The notes beneath the pieces are model-generated. The model worked only from the letters and a program-made list of their open reading frames with translations, did not search any database and had not been told where the DNA came from. The translations under genes were made by a program, and so were the position numbers. A DNA stretch of 64,000 nt from Nannocystis punicea (lineage in GTDB: Bacteria; Myxococcota_A; Polyangia; Nannocystales; Nannocystaceae). Numbering within the stretch: the stretch's first letter is position 1; every line of letters begins with the position of its first letter. Of the stretch, positions 26,364 to 35,108 are shown piece by piece. Location of the stretch: NCBI RefSeq assembly GCF_026965555.1, contig NZ_CP114040.1, positions 992,001 through 1,056,000 of the forward strand, read 5' to 3'.

Positions 26364-27770
26364 ATGGCCTTCAACTCCCTCGAATACGCGCTGCTGCTGG
26401 CGACGACGGCGATCCTGTTCTTCGGGCTCGGCTATCGCGGTCGGCTCGTCGTCCTGGTCGCGGCGAGCGTGGTGTTCTACGGGGCGTTCAGCGTGCCGCT
26501 GCTGGGGCTCATCGGCCTGTCGGCGCTGGTCGACTTCGCCGCGGGGCTGGCGATCGGCAGGGCGGAGAGCCCGGCGCTGCGACGGCGCTGGCTGCTGCTC
26601 AGCCTGGCCACGAACCTCGGCCTGCTCGGGTACTTCAAGTACGCCAACTTCTTCCTCGACAGCGCCGGGACGGTGCTGGGGCGCGACTTCTCGGAGCTCC
26701 GCCTCGACATCGTCCTGCCGGCGGGGATCTCGTTCTACACGTTTCAGACGATGAGCTACACGATCGACGTGTATCGCCGGCGGATCCAGCCGACGACGTC
26801 GCTCCTGCGGTTCTTCCTGTTCGTCTCGTTCTTCCCGCAATTGATCGCAGGGCCGATCGAGCGCGCCGGTCACCTGCTGGTCCAGTTCGATCACGCGGCG
26901 ACGCGTCGGTTCCGCGTCGACAACCTCGTCGCCGGCCTGCAGATGATCGGCTGGGGCATGTTCAAAAAAGTGGTCATCGCCGACCACTGCGGGGCGGTCG
27001 CCGACCGGTTGTTCGCCTCGCCGGCCGCGTATGACGGCTGGAGCGCCCTGGTCGCCGCGTATGCGTTCACGTTGCAGATCTACTGCGACTTCTCCGCCTA
27101 TTCGGAGATCGCCCGCGGGTCGGCGCGGATCTTCGGCGTCGACTTGATGCAGAACTTCGACCAGCCCTACCTCTCGCGCAACATCAGCGAGTTCTGGCGG
27201 CGCTGGCACATCTCGCTGTCGGAGTGGTTCCGTGACTATGTCTATATCCCGCTCGGGGGCAATCGCGGCTCGCGCCCGCGAGCGCTGGCGAACCTGACGA
27301 TCACGATGCTCCTCTCGGGGCTGTGGCACGGCGCGGCGTGGGCCTTCGTGGTGTGGGGGCTGTACCACGGGTTGCTCCTGCTGGTGCACGCGCTGGCCCG
27401 CCCGCGATTGGCCCGGCTGGCGGCGCTGCCGGGCCTCGGGCGGGTGATGGGGCCGCTCGCGTGGTTCGTCACCCTGCACCTCGTGATCGCCGGCTGGGTC
27501 CTGTTCCGCGCGCCCACTCTGGCCGACGCGGGGCGCGTGTTCGCGTCGATCGCCTATCTCGCGCCGGGAGCGGCCGCGCCGGCGCAGCTCGGCTTCATCG
27601 CCCTGTTCTTCGGCTTCGTCGGGCTGCAGGCGCTCGATCGCCGCCATCACCTGCTGGCCCGCATCCACGGCGACGCCTCGCTGTCGCTGGTGTTCTACGC
27701 GGTCGTGATCGTCGCGTGCATCCTCCTCGGCAAGGAGGGCGGCGCCGACTTCATCTACTTCCAGTTCTGA
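26364..27770 (+). CDS. MBOAT O-acyltransferase (AlgI-like)
   Basis: 468-residue polytopic membrane protein of the membrane-bound O-acyltransferase family; AlgI relatives pass acetyl groups from the cytoplasm to a periplasmic partner for polysaccharide O-acetylation. Family marks: SFYTFQTMSYTIDVYRRR, FFPQLIAGPIERA, NISEFWRRWHISLSEWFRDY, YIPLGGNRGS, and the active-site SGLWHGAAW with His322. Around ten hydrophobic segments. It sits between a small membrane protein and a large SGNH-domain protein on the same strand with gaps of 8 and 11 bases, the expected pairing of transmembrane carrier and outside transferase. Confidence 0.95.
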   Translation: MAFNSLEYALLLATTAILFFGLGYRGRLVVLVAASVVFYGAFSVPLLGLIGLSALVDFAAGLAIGRAESPALRRRWLLLSLATNLGLLGYFKYANFFLDSAGTVLGRDFSELRLDIVLPAGISFYTFQTMSYTIDVYRRRIQPTTSLLRFFLFVSFFPQLIAGPIERAGHLLVQFDHAATRRFRVDNLVAGLQMIGWGMFKKVVIADHCGAVADRLFASPAAYDGWSALVAAYAFTLQIYCDFSAYSEIARGSARIFGVDLMQNFDQPYLSRNISEFWRRWHISLSEWFRDYVYIPLGGNRGSRPRALANLTITMLLSGLWHGAAWAFVVWGLYHGLLLLVHALARPRLARLAALPGLGRVMGPLAWFVTLHLVIAGWVLFRAPTLADAGRVFASIAYLAPGAAAPAQLGFIALFFGFVGLQALDRRHHLLARIHGDASLSLVFYAVVIVACILLGKEGGADFIYFQF

Positions 27771-27781
27771 GAGGGGGCGAG

Positions 27782-30700
27782 GTGGCGGGCGAAGATCGCA
27801 CAGCAGCGTGGATCGACGGCAGGATCGCCGACAGCTGGCCCCGGCTGGCCAGGCCGCGGCACGTGCTCATGGCGCTGGCGCTGCTCGTCGCGCTCGCGGA
27901 TGCAGTGCTGGCGGTGGGGCTCCGCGAGGCCGAGACGGACGACGCGCAGGCGCTGTCGGCCACCGACGCGCGGAAGATCCTCGCCGAGGCCGCGGCCGAC
28001 CCCGGCGCGTGGCTGTTGCTCGGCGACTCGGTGCTCGCGGGCGACGCGATGGCGGGGCGCGTGCCGGGCTGGCAGCACCACCGCGTCCTCGACTACCTGC
28101 GGAGCGAACAGGCGCCCTCGACCGACGAGGCGGCCGCCGACGGGGTGCGCTTCCGTCAAGTCGCGCTCGATGGTCTGCTGCCGGCGGACGTCGACCGCCT
28201 CGTCGCCGAGCTCGATCGCCACGATCCGCGCGGCAAGGTGCCGCTGGTGATCGAGCTCAACCTGCGTCACTTCTCGCGCCACTACGCGGACGAGGCCGGC
28301 TGCACGCGGTCGTGGCTGTGCGAGCTCGGGGGGGCCGACGCGAGCAGACAGGACATCACGAAGCTGGCGATCTCGCCGCTCGCGTGGGTCGCGGCCGAGC
28401 TGCGACCGTGGCTGCCGGTCCTTCGTCACAAGCGCAGCGTCGACCTCGATTCGTCGCTCGCCGGGTTCGGCGAACGACTGGCGGTGGCGCGGAGCGGCGA
28501 GGCGCTGCAGTCGCGCGCGGACGAGGGCGCGGCGCGGATCGCCGAGCACTACCGTGACAGCGCGCTCGAAGGCGAATCGACGCAGGTCCAGGCGCTCGAC
28601 CGCGTGCTCGCGCGCCTGCGGGCCCGCGGGCGCAAGGCGGTGTTCTTCACCACGCCGCTGCGAGACACGTTCGTGGCGGAGGTCGCGAGCGAGGCGGAGA
28701 TCGGGGGCCGCTACGCCGCGCTGGCCGAGCGCATCCACGACTCGCGGGCGCCGGCGACGCTGGTCCAGCTCGATCACCCGCTGTTCGTGCCGGAGCTGTT
28801 CCTCGATCACTGCCACCTGGGCCCGGACGGCAATCGACTGCTCGCGCTCAACCTGCTGCAGGCGCTCGACGTGCCGCTGGCGAGCCGCCCCGGTCCGCTC
28901 GAGATGATCCGCGCCGAGGGGCCCCACGAGACGCTGGTGGGGCGGGTCGACACCGGTTACGCGGAGGGTGCGAGCTGGCAGGCGCTGTTCGATCACCCGC
29001 GAGGCCTGGCGGTGCGCGCCAAGCCGCGCGAGATCGTCGTCGCGGACACCGGCAACCACGTGCTGCGGCGGCTCCGCGGCTCGCTCGAGACGACGGAGCT
29101 GCTCGCGGGGACGCCCGGCGAGGCGGGCTCGGTCGACGGCCCCGGTCCGGAGGCCCGGCTCGACGGGCCGCAGCAACCGTGCTTCCTCGGCGATTCGGTC
29201 TACTTCCTCGACGGCCCGCAGCGACGGCTGCGCGTGCTCGAGGGCGGAAAGGTGCGCACGATCGACTCGCCGCGGACGCGCGACGCGGCGGCGCTGCGCT
29301 GCCACAACAAGCGGGTGTGGCTGCTCGTCGGCCGGGAGCTCCGCGCGTACGACCCGGGCGACGGCAAGATCGCCAGCTACACGTTCGCGGGCGAGGCGCA
29401 GAGCAGCATCGGTCGGACCTTCACGATCGCCCGCGACGGCCGGATCTTCGTCGTCAGCAAGAGCAACCAGATCTTCTCCGGGCGCCGGCCGAAGGAAGGA
29501 AATCGGCTGAGCCTCGAGCGCGTGTTCGCCAACTCCGGCGCGGGGCTGCTGCCGAAGGAGCGCAAGAAGCGGTTCCCGTTCGCGTTCGACGACATCCGCT
29601 TCGACGAGATCGTCGACATCGCGTTCGTCGAGCGCTACGGCGGCCTCCTGGTCCAGGTCGTCGAGGCGCCCAGGGTGCCGGTGGTCGGTCTGACCGAGAA
29701 CGTGCACCTGCGTTACCTCGAGCTCCGGCAGCGCAAGATCTTCCCGTGGATCAAGCCCGAGGTGTATGGCCAATCGTACCTGATGTACAACGACAGCTCC
29801 GAGTCGCTGGTGTCGGGGTATCATCAGGGGAGCATGGCGCTCGATCAGGCCAGCGCGTCGCTGTTCTACGTCGAGCACGCCCGCTCGCGCCTCTACCGGG
29901 TCGACGACGGGCTGCTCGGCGCGGCCAAGGTCAGCCACTTCGGCGGCAACGCGGCGAAGTTGAAGCAGCCCGACCGGTTCGGCGGCAAGATGGCCGGGCT
30001 CGTGCAGGCGCGGATGCACCCGCACAAGCACATCGCGGCGCGGTGGCAGCGGAAGCCACGGCGGGGGCCGTACCTCGGGCTGATCCTCGGCTCGTCGAAG
30101 AGCGCGTATCACGACATCCTCGGCGAGTACTCGATCGGCCGGCGCATCGAGCACGAGCTGGTGTCCGAGCTCGGCTATCGCGACCGGGTCGGCTTCGACC
30201 TGTATCAGCGCACGAGCCCGGGCGCGTCGCTGGCGAAGATGGTCCAGACGATCGCGGAGTCGGAGGAGCAGGGGCTGCCGTTCGACGTCGCGTTCCTCGA
30301 GGTCTACTCGCTCGCCGATCGCTTCCTGCAGGACACCCTGACCGAGGCGGAGCAGCTGGCGCGGCTCGCCGAGCTCGACGCGATCCGCCGCGACACGGGC
30401 ATGCTGATCGTGTTCCTCGACACGACGTCCCTGGGCTCGCGGCGGCGCGACGCGATGCGGGCCGCGCCGCGCGAGGCGGTCGAATTCATCGCCCTGGCCG
30501 AGCGGCTCGGCTTCCCGGTCCTGCGTCCGAGCGATCGCCTGATCCGCGAACACCTCGACCACTCGGCGTGGAGCAATCAGCCGTGGAGCCGCAAGCGCCG
30601 GCAGCATCACGGATCGACGTGGGGCATCGACCTCACCGGCGAGATGCTGGCGTCGATGGCGTATCCGATGGTCGCGGCGTACACCCGCGCGGCGGCGCCG

Positions 30701-31132
30701 CGGCACGCCCGCGACGACGCCGGAAGCGGTCGGCGCAAGGCCGGGCCCGAGGCCGAGGCGCGGCTGTTGGCAGGGGTGCTCACTGGCCGCGCGATCAAGG
30801 CGTCGGCGCTGCCGGCGATCGACCGCGAGATGGTGCAGGTGCGCTACGACAAGGGCCACCTGCGCCTGTTCGTCGACCGCGGGAAGCCGGGCGCGCAGGG
30901 CGACGCGGAGGGGGTGGTGCTGGCGGCCCTGCACGCGTTCCTGGTCGACGACGTCTACGGGGCGCTGGTCGAGCGGGTGACGATCGACCTGGCGCGCTTC
31001 CGTTCGTACAACGAGTACGGGGTCGGGGTGCTCGACGCGGCGGAGCTCGAAGCGCGCTACGAGTTCGAGCGCGAGGCGCTCGACACGTTCGTGGCGGAGG
31101 CGCTGACGCGGCACCCGGAGTGGGGCCGCTGA
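27782..31132 (+). CDS. Large membrane-anchored protein: two SGNH-like domains around an NHL propeller
   Basis: 1116 residues, GTG start at 27782 after AGAGGGGG. One N-terminal membrane helix (HVLMALALLVALADAVLAV). Domain 1 is SGNH/GDSL-like: LLLGDSVLAG with Ser83 and DHCHLGPDGNRLLALNLL with Asp342/His345, as in AlgX/DltD-type partners of MBOAT proteins. From about 400 come NHL-type propeller blades (FDHPRGLAVRAKPREIVVAD, TGNHVLRRLRG). From about 765 a second alpha/beta domain begins LGLILGSSKSAYHDILGEYS, Ser at the nucleophile position, ending near HHGSTWGIDLTGEML. The export partner of the MBOAT protein; the polymer substrate is unknown. The double SGNH plus propeller plan is unusual. Confidence 0.82.
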   Translation: MAGEDRTAAWIDGRIADSWPRLARPRHVLMALALLVALADAVLAVGLREAETDDAQALSATDARKILAEAAADPGAWLLLGDSVLAGDAMAGRVPGWQHHRVLDYLRSEQAPSTDEAAADGVRFRQVALDGLLPADVDRLVAELDRHDPRGKVPLVIELNLRHFSRHYADEAGCTRSWLCELGGADASRQDITKLAISPLAWVAAELRPWLPVLRHKRSVDLDSSLAGFGERLAVARSGEALQSRADEGAARIAEHYRDSALEGESTQVQALDRVLARLRARGRKAVFFTTPLRDTFVAEVASEAEIGGRYAALAERIHDSRAPATLVQLDHPLFVPELFLDHCHLGPDGNRLLALNLLQALDVPLASRPGPLEMIRAEGPHETLVGRVDTGYAEGASWQALFDHPRGLAVRAKPREIVVADTGNHVLRRLRGSLETTELLAGTPGEAGSVDGPGPEARLDGPQQPCFLGDSVYFLDGPQRRLRVLEGGKVRTIDSPRTRDAAALRCHNKRVWLLVGRELRAYDPGDGKIASYTFAGEAQSSIGRTFTIARDGRIFVVSKSNQIFSGRRPKEGNRLSLERVFANSGAGLLPKERKKRFPFAFDDIRFDEIVDIAFVERYGGLLVQVVEAPRVPVVGLTENVHLRYLELRQRKIFPWIKPEVYGQSYLMYNDSSESLVSGYHQGSMALDQASASLFYVEHARSRLYRVDDGLLGAAKVSHFGGNAAKLKQPDRFGGKMAGLVQARMHPHKHIAARWQRKPRRGPYLGLILGSSKSAYHDILGEYSIGRRIEHELVSELGYRDRVGFDLYQRTSPGASLAKMVQTIAESEEQGLPFDVAFLEVYSLADRFLQDTLTEAEQLARLAELDAIRRDTGMLIVFLDTTSLGSRRRDAMRAAPREAVEFIALAERLGFPVLRPSDRLIREHLDHSAWSNQPWSRKRRQHHGSTWGIDLTGEMLASMAYPMVAAYTRAAAPRHARDDAGSGRRKAGPEAEARLLAGVLTGRAIKASALPAIDREMVQVRYDKGHLRLFVDRGKPGAQGDAEGVVLAALHAFLVDDVYGALVERVTIDLARFRSYNEYGVGVLDAAELEARYEFEREALDTFVAEALTRHPEWGR

Positions 31133-31150
31133 GGGGCGTCGACCGATGTC

Positions 31151-31201
31151 AGCCTTCGAGGCTGGGACGGATCGTCCAAAATTCATGTCCTAAGAGACAT
31201 G
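31151..31201. terminator. Three consecutive hairpins between convergent genes
   Basis: AGCC/GGCT at 31151-31163, GGACG/CGTCC at 31165-31177 and CATGTC/GACATG at 31184-31201, all in the 72-base gap between stops of opposing genes. A two-way transcription stop is likely; the third stem belongs to the dispersed CATGTCC family. Confidence 0.55.
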
Positions 31202-31204
31202 TCG

Positions 31205-32701
31205 TCACAAGCAGCGCAGGAAGGCGGTCAGGTCGGTCTTCTCCTGCTCCGTCAGCCTCAGCGACAGCACCAGGTTGAAGAATTCGACCGTGTCCTCGAG
31301 GGTGAGGAGCCGGCCGTCGTGGCCGTAGGGCGGGCTGTCCTTGATGCTGCGGAGGGTGAACGTCTTGATCGGCCCCTCGGCGAGGTTGAACTGGTCGCCG
31401 ATCGTCTCCGGCGTGTAGAAGCGCTCGAGGTGCAGGTCGTGCATCTTGTCGTCGAGGAAGACCGGCGGCGGGTGGCACTCCGCGCACCGGCCCTTCTCGT
31501 AAAACACCTTCTCGCCGCGGAGCTCGGACTCGGAGGCCCTGGCCGGGATCAGCCGCCCGAACTCGTCCAGCTTCGGCGCGGGCGGGAAGTCGAACATGTT
31601 CTGCATCTGGGCCATCATCACCACCTGACTGGCGCGGTCCGGCAGGTTCACGCCCTTCTTGGCGGCGATGACGTGGTCACCGTCGAAGTAGGCCGTGCGC
31701 TGCTCGAACTCGGTGAAATCCTCGATCGAGCGGAGCGACCGCTTGGAGCCGTGGATGCGCTGATTGAACATTCCTCGCAGGGAGACGGTGTCGAGGCGGA
31801 ACCGGGCCGCCTGCGGTCGGGTGTCGGGGTTCTGGTGGAACGCCGCGTTGGTGTGGCCATTCTGGTGGCAGTCCAGGCACGTCACGCCGAGGCTCTGCTC
31901 GACGCTCCGGCGGTCCTCGGTCTGATTGAACTGCTGCTGCGGGAACGGGGTCAAGAGCAGGCGGAGGCCCTCCATCTGGACGGGCGTCAGGATGCCGACG
32001 AAGAGCTCGTAATAGTTGTTGCGCGTGAGGAGCTGGCCGCGAGACACGTCGCCGAGGTCCGGTCGCGAGGACAGGAAGATCGGCGCCGGGAACTCCGGCG
32101 TGAGGTGGTCCGGCAGGTCGAACTCGACGTCGAAGCGCTCGAGGTTGCGGCTCTCGGCCTTGAGGATCGCCTCGATGTGGTTGGTTGGAAACACCTGGCC
32201 GCCGCTCAGGTGCTTGACGTGCGGGAGCGGGCGAAACCCCATCGGGAACGAGTTCTGCGCCCGGATCTGCTCGGGCGTCAGGTCGGTCAGAGCGCTCCAG
32301 CTGTTCACCCGCGCGGGCAGCTTGACGCGCACGCCCTGCTGCACGGCCTTGCGCCCGCCCGACATCATCACCTCCGAGGGGAGGTCGCGCAGGTCGTAGC
32401 GCGCCTCGAGCAGCGCTCTCTGGCGGCTCATGACCCGCGGCTTGTCGGCGACCTCTCGCTGGTGGAGCGTCTCGAAGCTCTCGGGCAGCACCACCGGCAT
32501 GTACGTCTGCCGCGGCAGCTCCGCGGACATGCTCGCCGCGGCGGGCTGCGTCGGCGGCGCCTCGGACTCGACCGCCACCACCTTGCCCTGTGCCGCCGGC
32601 GCCTCGGGTCCGCCGCCCGGCTCCGCGGCGCGCTCGCCTGCCGTGCAGCCGATGAGCAACACCCACCATGACGATGGTCCGATTCGCCTGTTCGCTGCCA
32701 T
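31205..32701 (-). CDS. c-type cytochrome lipoprotein, cytochrome c peroxidase/MauG-like
   Basis: 498 residues. Signal with lipobox VLLIGC, then an Ala/Pro/Glu linker. Two haem c motifs: CLDCHQ near residue 275 and CAECHP near 402. The C-terminal TIGDQFNLAEGPIKTFTLRS and YGHDGRLLTLEDTVEFFNLV are the haem-ligand and calcium-site regions of di-haem peroxidases. The N-terminal 200 residues are unlike standard peroxidases and unrecognised. AGGAG precedes the start at 32701; the frame extends to 32944 without support. A periplasmic or outer-membrane electron-transfer or peroxide enzyme. Confidence 0.85.
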   Translation of the reverse strand: MAANRRIGPSSWWVLLIGCTAGERAAEPGGGPEAPAAQGKVVAVESEAPPTQPAAASMSAELPRQTYMPVVLPESFETLHQREVADKPRVMSRQRALLEARYDLRDLPSEVMMSGGRKAVQQGVRVKLPARVNSWSALTDLTPEQIRAQNSFPMGFRPLPHVKHLSGGQVFPTNHIEAILKAESRNLERFDVEFDLPDHLTPEFPAPIFLSSRPDLGDVSRGQLLTRNNYYELFVGILTPVQMEGLRLLLTPFPQQQFNQTEDRRSVEQSLGVTCLDCHQNGHTNAAFHQNPDTRPQAARFRLDTVSLRGMFNQRIHGSKRSLRSIEDFTEFEQRTAYFDGDHVIAAKKGVNLPDRASQVVMMAQMQNMFDFPPAPKLDEFGRLIPARASESELRGEKVFYEKGRCAECHPPPVFLDDKMHDLHLERFYTPETIGDQFNLAEGPIKTFTLRSIKDSPPYGHDGRLLTLEDTVEFFNLVLSLRLTEQEKTDLTAFLRCL

Positions 32702-33141
32702 TGTGAGGATCTCCTGCGAGGTGCGGCGAGCCGCGAGTGCGGCGTCCATGCATCGACTCGCCCAGGATGATGGACGCCAGCGCAGGCGCCATCCGTCAGA
32801 GGCAGCGAGCTCGGCCGGGATCCGGCAGGCGAGCCGCGCCTGCCCACTCATGGCAATCTCCTGGCCGTTCGCTCGCGCGGGTCGCAGCGATCTGCGGCTC
32901 GACGGCCGAGGATCGGTGTTCACGCCGTGCCCTCGTATGCTCACCCGTCCGCCTCGTCGGCGAAGGACGTGCGGCCGTCCGGCACCGCCGTGCTGTGGCG
33001 TCCACCACAGTGCGATGCGGATCCCTCGCGCTCGCCGGCGGCGTGCGCATGCGCCGACCCTCGGCTGCGCGACGAGTCGAAGCGAGCGCTCGACGCAGCC
33101 ACCATTTCAGGTGCATCGCCTCGTCGCGCTCGCCGGGCGGC
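32702..33141. other. Non-coding gap, nothing recognised
   Basis: About 440 bases upstream of the cytochrome gene and downstream of the next lipoprotein (both minus strand). Contains the cytochrome gene's promoter by necessity; I see no protein or repeat worth naming. Confidence 0.4.
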
Positions 33142-34680
33142 TCAGGGCGCGAGGGCGTCGAGCTCGATGCGGAGCGCGCGGACGACGATCTCGCCCGGGA
33201 GGGCGCCATGCAGGCGCAGGCCGACCGCCAGCGAGTCGCCGAACGCCTGCGCGTGCGTGGCGACGAGGGTGTTGCCGAACTCGGACCAGGCGCCGTCGAC
33301 AGCGAGCCGCGGGAGCGGCAGGGTGAGGACCTCGAGCGGATCGGCGTCGTCCATGGTCACGCGGAACACGTGCAGCGTCGAGGTGGTGGCGTCGCTGACC
33401 ACCGAGGGCAGGCAGAAGCAGCCGAGGCGGTCCTGGCAATCGAGGGTGTATTCATAGGTGGTGTCGAGCTGGGTGGTGACGACGACGGCCCAGGCGAGGC
33501 CGTCCGGGGTGCGGGCGAGCGTGGCGGTGCTGTCCTCGAAGCCGGTGGCGGTGGTGGTGCACGGCCCCGGGCACTTCATCTCGTCGTCGGGAAACTCGGT
33601 ACCTTCGCACTGGCCTTCGAGCAGCTCGAAGCCGGAGAGCTGGGCGGCGGCGCTGGTCTCGTCGTCGATCGGCCAGGCGACCTCGAGGAGGTTCTCGTCC
33701 TGGATGAGCGCGGCGAACGGAGCGCCGACCGGCGGGGTCGGCTGCGCGCTCGGGACCAGAAAGTAGTGCTGCCAATCGGACGAGTTGAAGTTCTTGCCGA
33801 GGCGCTGCACCGCGCCGTCGACCTCGACGTCGAGCCAGTAAAGGGTGTCGTCCTTTCGCATGTCGGCGGCGAGGAGGCGCCCCCCGGCGTCGCGCCCGAA
33901 CTTGGGGGTGCCGTAGCCGCCGGCCGGGAAGGCGACGGGCGTGCCGGTCCATGCGCCCTGATCGTCGCGGACGAGCTCGCGAAAATCGTCGGGCCCGTCG
34001 CCGAAGTGCCAGATGTGCGGGCGGCCGTCGGGGAGGACCTGGAACCCGGCCAGCGGCTCGCCGGCCATTCCCACGTGGGCGGTCTCCTCCGTCCAATCAT
34101 TTGTCTCGGCGAGGTAGGCGATGTCCGCGTCGATCGGATCGATCATGCCCCGGACCTCGGCGGCGACGTGCAGGTCGCCGCCAGGGCCGGCGGCGAGGTG
34201 AATCGTGCTGCGCGCGAAGCGGGCCGGGAGGGTGACTCGCTGGGCCGAGTCGGATGTGACGCGGAAGAGCATGCTGTCGGAGCCGCTCGCGGTGGCGACC
34301 CAGGTGACGTCGGGCGTGGGAGCGACGCGGACGCCGGGGGAGCCGAAGTCGAAGTCGGCGCACCGCAGCTCGACGTCGGCGGAGATCGGGCACTGGCCGG
34401 AGGGGCAGACGGCGGCGGCGTGGTCGCCCGGGAAGACCTGGACGTCGCACGCGGGCGGCGGCGGATCGACGGTCGTGGTGGAGGTCGTGGTCGGCTCGTC
34501 GAGCGTGGTCGTGGAGGTCGGCGTGGTGGTGGTCGTCGTCGTCGTCTCGCCGGGCTCGGTGGTGCCTTCGGTGGTCGTCTCGGTGCCGCCGTCGGTGATC
34601 GATTCGCTGGTCGAGCTCGAGGGGCCGCACGCGAGGGACAACGCGCCGGCGCTCGTGGCGAGAATAAGTAAGTTGCGCAT
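33142..34680 (-). CDS. Lipoprotein with Thr-rich stalk and propeller-like domain
   Basis: 512 residues. MRNLLILATSAGALSLAC is a signal peptide with lipobox SLAC (Cys18), followed by a Thr/Ser/Glu stalk to about residue 75. The remaining 430 residues are beta-rich with short repeated units (VTWVATASGSDSMLFRV, PDGRPHIWHFGDGPDD, DAGGRLLAADMRKDDTLYWL, PDGLAWAVVVTT), which suggests a beta-propeller, plus a Cys cluster (LDCQDRLGCFCLPS). No catalytic motif. Surface-exposed protein of unknown function, typical of this lineage's lipoproteins. Confidence 0.85.
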   Translation of the reverse strand: MRNLLILATSAGALSLACGPSSSTSESITDGGTETTTEGTTEPGETTTTTTTTPTSTTTLDEPTTTSTTTVDPPPPACDVQVFPGDHAAAVCPSGQCPISADVELRCADFDFGSPGVRVAPTPDVTWVATASGSDSMLFRVTSDSAQRVTLPARFARSTIHLAAGPGGDLHVAAEVRGMIDPIDADIAYLAETNDWTEETAHVGMAGEPLAGFQVLPDGRPHIWHFGDGPDDFRELVRDDQGAWTGTPVAFPAGGYGTPKFGRDAGGRLLAADMRKDDTLYWLDVEVDGAVQRLGKNFNSSDWQHYFLVPSAQPTPPVGAPFAALIQDENLLEVAWPIDDETSAAAQLSGFELLEGQCEGTEFPDDEMKCPGPCTTTATGFEDSTATLARTPDGLAWAVVVTTQLDTTYEYTLDCQDRLGCFCLPSVVSDATTSTLHVFRVTMDDADPLEVLTLPLPRLAVDGAWSEFGNTLVATHAQAFGDSLAVGLRLHGALPGEIVVRALRIELDALAP

Positions 34681-35108
34681 GCGCCGGAGGCTATCACACG
34701 CCGCGGCGCGGAGGCGCGAGCGCGGGCACCCGGGCGCAGAGCGACGCGTACGCCCAGGGGCTCGCAGAACGCCGACTCAGTGGCGGATCTGCGGTTCAGA
34801 CCGCTCGCGCCGCGACGGCCTCGGGCGCGCCCCGCGGCAGCAGCGGACGAGGACCGCCGGTGATCGAGCTGGATAGGGTGGCCCGAGGCTCTGCCGCTCG
34901 CCGCTCGAAGCGCCGCGCGTCTCGGATGCCGCGCGCGCCGTGCGTCTCGGGCTGTTCGGGCGCGGCGCCGCTCCCGAGCAGCCCGAGACGCGCGGCTTCT
35001 GCTAGGATGGTTGGCTCCGAGAGTCGTGGCGGCTCTTCCAGAGCCTGCCCGATCCGCCACCCCGGGGCGGGGCGCCTGCTCGACGTCAGGCATGCGGAGG
35101 ACATACCC
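34681..35108. other. Divergent gap before the hybrid kinase gene
   Basis: About 430 bases between the divergent lipoprotein and hybrid kinase genes. The kinase frame is open back to 34860, but that part is Arg/Ala/Ser-rich and unlike the family. No clear promoter boxes. Confidence 0.4.

Noticed and set aside
27755..31186. 1143-residue minus-strand open frame over the SGNH/NHL gene
   Set aside because: Composition is that of an antisense shadow (Arg, Leu, Val, Asp, Gln), while the plus strand has domains and a ribosome site.
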